Assembly (NCBI GenBank): GCA_016765515.1
Contig: JAESPT010000068.1
Location: 1 to 6,864, forward strand
From: Sneathiella sp.
GTDB lineage: Bacteria > Pseudomonadota > Alphaproteobacteria > Sneathiellales > Sneathiellaceae
Reading direction: 5' to 3'
Length of the DNA: 6,864 bases
Numbering within the stretch: position 1 is the stretch's first letter; each line of letters begins with the position of its first letter. The notes below the pieces were generated by a model that saw nothing but the letters and a program-made list of their open reading frames with translations, had not been told where the DNA came from and did not search any database. Position numbers and translations under genes: made by a program. Shown piece by piece: positions 5,422-6,864 of this stretch.

Positions 5422-5853
5422 ATGTCTGCCTCAAAACATCATCTTTATCATCGCCTGCAACTGGCGGCACATGTCTTAAACAAAGCCGCCGATAAGGCTG
5501 TGCTTGAGTCTGCCAACATCACGACGGCACAAGCTGCCCTTCTGGGTATCGTCAGAAGCGGCAGGCAAGTGACGCAAAAACATATCGCCAGCACACTTTC
5601 CATCAACGAATCTGCGGTGACAGCAATGGTCAACCGGCTTTTGAAACTTGGATACCTACAAAGGCAGCGTTCAACAACAGATGCTCGGGCATGGCTGGTC
5701 AGTGTAAGCGATAGTGGTCTGGAAGCGCTTAAAAGCATGGTAGAGCCCTTCTCTGAAATCAATGCCATACTGGATGACGCCATTCCCAGCGAAAAGATGG
5801 ATGACCTGGTTATTTACCTGAAGAAAATAACAAACCTTTTCAGCTCCGACTAA
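5422..5853 (+). CDS. MarR family transcriptional regulator
   Basis: The 143-residue length is typical. The winged helix-turn-helix spans about 33-97: LGIVRSGRQVTQKHIASTLS (helices 2-3), the recognition helix NESAVTAMVNRLLKLGYL (62-79), and a wing RQRSTTDARAWLVSVS (81-96) with the D87-x-R89 element. N- and C-terminal helices form the dimer interface. There is no cysteine, so thiol redox sensing is excluded and a small ligand is likely. The ATG at 5422 is the only usable start (no in-frame start just upstream), yet no Shine-Dalgarno is seen, so the mRNA may be leaderless or poorly translated. It is divergent from the broken amidohydrolase, with an operator-like palindrome between, which suggests it controls that gene and itself. 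Confidence 0.92.
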   Translation: MSASKHHLYHRLQLAAHVLNKAADKAVLESANITTAQAALLGIVRSGRQVTQKHIASTLSINESAVTAMVNRLLKLGYLQRQRSTTDARAWLVSVSDSGLEALKSMVEPFSEINAILDDAIPSEKMDDLVIYLKKITNLFSSD

Positions 5854-6104
5854 AGCGCGAGAAACAAATCTACACAAACACCCCTTGTACGAGCAATCAA
5901 CAGTTCCTATATAGACAATCTCATGCATGAACGGTGTTTTGCTGACACCTGCAGACAGAGGCACTCTTCTTTTTCTATCCAATGGTTAGGTGATATTGAG
6001 TCTTCCGCTAGGCGACGGCCCGAGATCGGCAGCAGTCACAAGTAGAACGTTTTCTGTTTCAATTTAAGACTAGTACTCAACCGTTAGAACCATAACTGAC
6101 GTGT

Positions 6105-6183
6105 GACCGATGGTACGTAGTAAGTACCCATTTACAGTATATTTTTCCATCAAACACAAACCGTATCATCGGTCCCTTTTTTT
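6105..6183 (+). terminator. Long-loop stem followed by T7 (terminator or RNA 3' end)
   Basis: GACCGATGGTACG (6105-6117) pairs with CGTATCATCGGTC (6162-6174) over 13 positions, one of them G-U, around a 44-nt loop with a small possible inner stem (GTAA 6120-6123 with TTAC 6132-6135). Two C and then seven T (6177-6183) follow. This is terminator-like, but the loop is far longer than usual. It may end a small RNA or a marR read-through transcript, or act as a leader control element for the SDR gene. Confidence 0.5.
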
Positions 6184-6237
6184 AAAGGACTATTCAATAA
6201 ATCAAATGAAATAAATTCTGTATCCATGAGGGTCCTG

Positions 6238-6266
6238 TTTAAGTACCATCGCGCAAATTTTATATT
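6238..6266 (+). promoter_or_regulatory. Possible promoter of the SDR gene
   Basis: TTTAAG (6238-6243) and TATATT (6261-6266) are exactly 17 bp apart. The -10 is good, the -35 poor. Transcription would start near 6273, about 28 bases before the ATG and downstream of the T-run at 6177-6183. Confidence 0.4.
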
Positions 6267-6300
6267 TCCAAACGAACTTTATGTTTGAAAGCGCAACATC

Positions 6301-6864
6301 ATGGATAACAAAAACCGTCTCATTTTAGTAACCGGTGCGACCAGTGGCATTGGCCTTGCAACCGCTAAAACCTTAAAAGAAAACGGCTATAATGTAATAT
6401 TGACCGGCCGAAACCCGGACAAGGTTTCTGCCTGCGCAAACGAGATCGGTGTTCCAGGTTATGCCCTTGATGTGGCCAGCGAAGAAGACTGCGCGTCTGT
6501 CGTCAATCAGATCGAGGCGGAGAACGGACCCCTTTGGGGTCTCGTCAACAATGCGGGTATCTGGCTTGAGGGAGAATACGAAACGCACACGTCCTCTCAA
6601 ATTCGTTCCGTCATCGAAACGAATACCCTCGGCACCATGTTCATGACCCACGCAGCCCTTCCCGGTATGCTGGACCGCAAAGACGGTGCCATTATCAATG
6701 TGATCTCCATGGGTGCTCTTTATTGCCGAAAACTTATCAGTGTCTATGCGGGCAGCAAATGGGCCATCCGCGGTTTCACGGGTTGCATGGAAGTGGAATG
6801 CGCCCCCAAAGGCGTCCGTGTCATGGGCTTTTACCCCGGCAAAGTCGAAACCAATATGTATGAG
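6301..6864 (+). CDS. Short-chain dehydrogenase/reductase, 3' end cut by the window
   Basis: The first 188 residues of a classical SDR; the frame is open to the last base, so the C-terminal part (usually 60-90 more residues) lies outside. The Rossmann fold shows the cofactor motif TGATSGIG (11-18), TGRN (35-38) whose Arg favours NADP(H), the LDV acidic contact (Asp58), and NNAG (83-86). The catalytic tetrad is visible as Asn108, Ser136 in INVISMG, Tyr149 and Lys153 in YAGSK. YPG (178-180) follows. It oxidises or reduces an alcohol/carbonyl in the cytoplasm; the substrate is unknown because the specificity loop is missing. The ATG at 6301 fits the family's usual N-terminus, though the ribosome-binding site is weak (GAAAG about 10 bases upstream). 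Confidence 0.92.
   Translation, partial: MDNKNRLILVTGATSGIGLATAKTLKENGYNVILTGRNPDKVSACANEIGVPGYALDVASEEDCASVVNQIEAENGPLWGLVNNAGIWLEGEYETHTSSQIRSVIETNTLGTMFMTHAALPGMLDRKDGAIINVISMGALYCRKLISVYAGSKWAIRGFTGCMEVECAPKGVRVMGFYPGKVETNMYE

Larger units (their letters stand above)
5854..6300. other. 447-bp intergenic region with a structured segment
   Basis: No credible gene on either strand. It contains a weak hairpin (GGTGT 5933-5937 with ACACC 5945-5949), a GC-richer patch around 6000-6045, the 13-bp stem plus T-run at 6105-6183, and a possible promoter for the SDR gene at 6238-6266. The gap is long for this compact window and may hold a small RNA or a worn-down gene. Confidence 0.6.

Noticed and set aside
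6373..6651. 92-codon minus-strand frame opposite the SDR
   Set aside because: The SDR on the + strand has all family motifs; this frame is its shadow.

Overview
The window looks like a chromosomal stretch from a Gram-negative bacterium of moderate G+C, most likely an alphaproteobacterium. This is inferred from the gene types (Tat-exported protein, RTX-tailed animal-type heme peroxidase, GST, TetR, MarR, amidohydrolase, SDR) and not from any marker gene. There is no rRNA, tRNA, CRISPR array or intact mobile element.

Layout. At 71-685 (+) lies a glutathione S-transferase-like protein, convergent with a TetR/AcrR regulator at 728-1312 (-). The regulator is divergent from a Tat-signal protein at 1465-2262 (+) made of two tandem YdhR-type (ABM-fold) domains. 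Two copies of the perfect palindrome ATAACGATCGTTAT sit in their shared promoter region. A large RTX-tailed heme peroxidase follows at 2487-4409 (+) and ends in a clear intrinsic terminator. At 4475-5281 (-) is an amidohydrolase gene broken by one in-frame TGA. It is divergent from a MarR regulator at 5422-5853 (+), with an ACTAGT-centred palindrome between them. A 447-bp non-coding gap holds a 13-bp stem followed by seven T. The window ends inside a short-chain dehydrogenase/reductase gene (6301 to beyond the end).

How the genes may work together. Two divergent regulator/target pairs are well supported: TetR with the tandem YdhR protein, and MarR with the amidohydrolase. The remaining products (GST, exported mono-oxygenase-like protein, secreted peroxidase, SDR) fit a loose theme of oxidative or electrophile chemistry partly outside the cytoplasm. 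That link is inference; the genes do not form one operon.

The most unusual items are the exported single-chain tandem YdhR protein with an internal ribosome-binding site that could yield a second, cytoplasmic form; the small secreted heme peroxidase with all main catalytic positions intact; the single-TGA amidohydrolase; and the unexplained stem plus T-run upstream of the SDR. None proves a new system. The TetR/tandem-YdhR unit is the best candidate for something undescribed.
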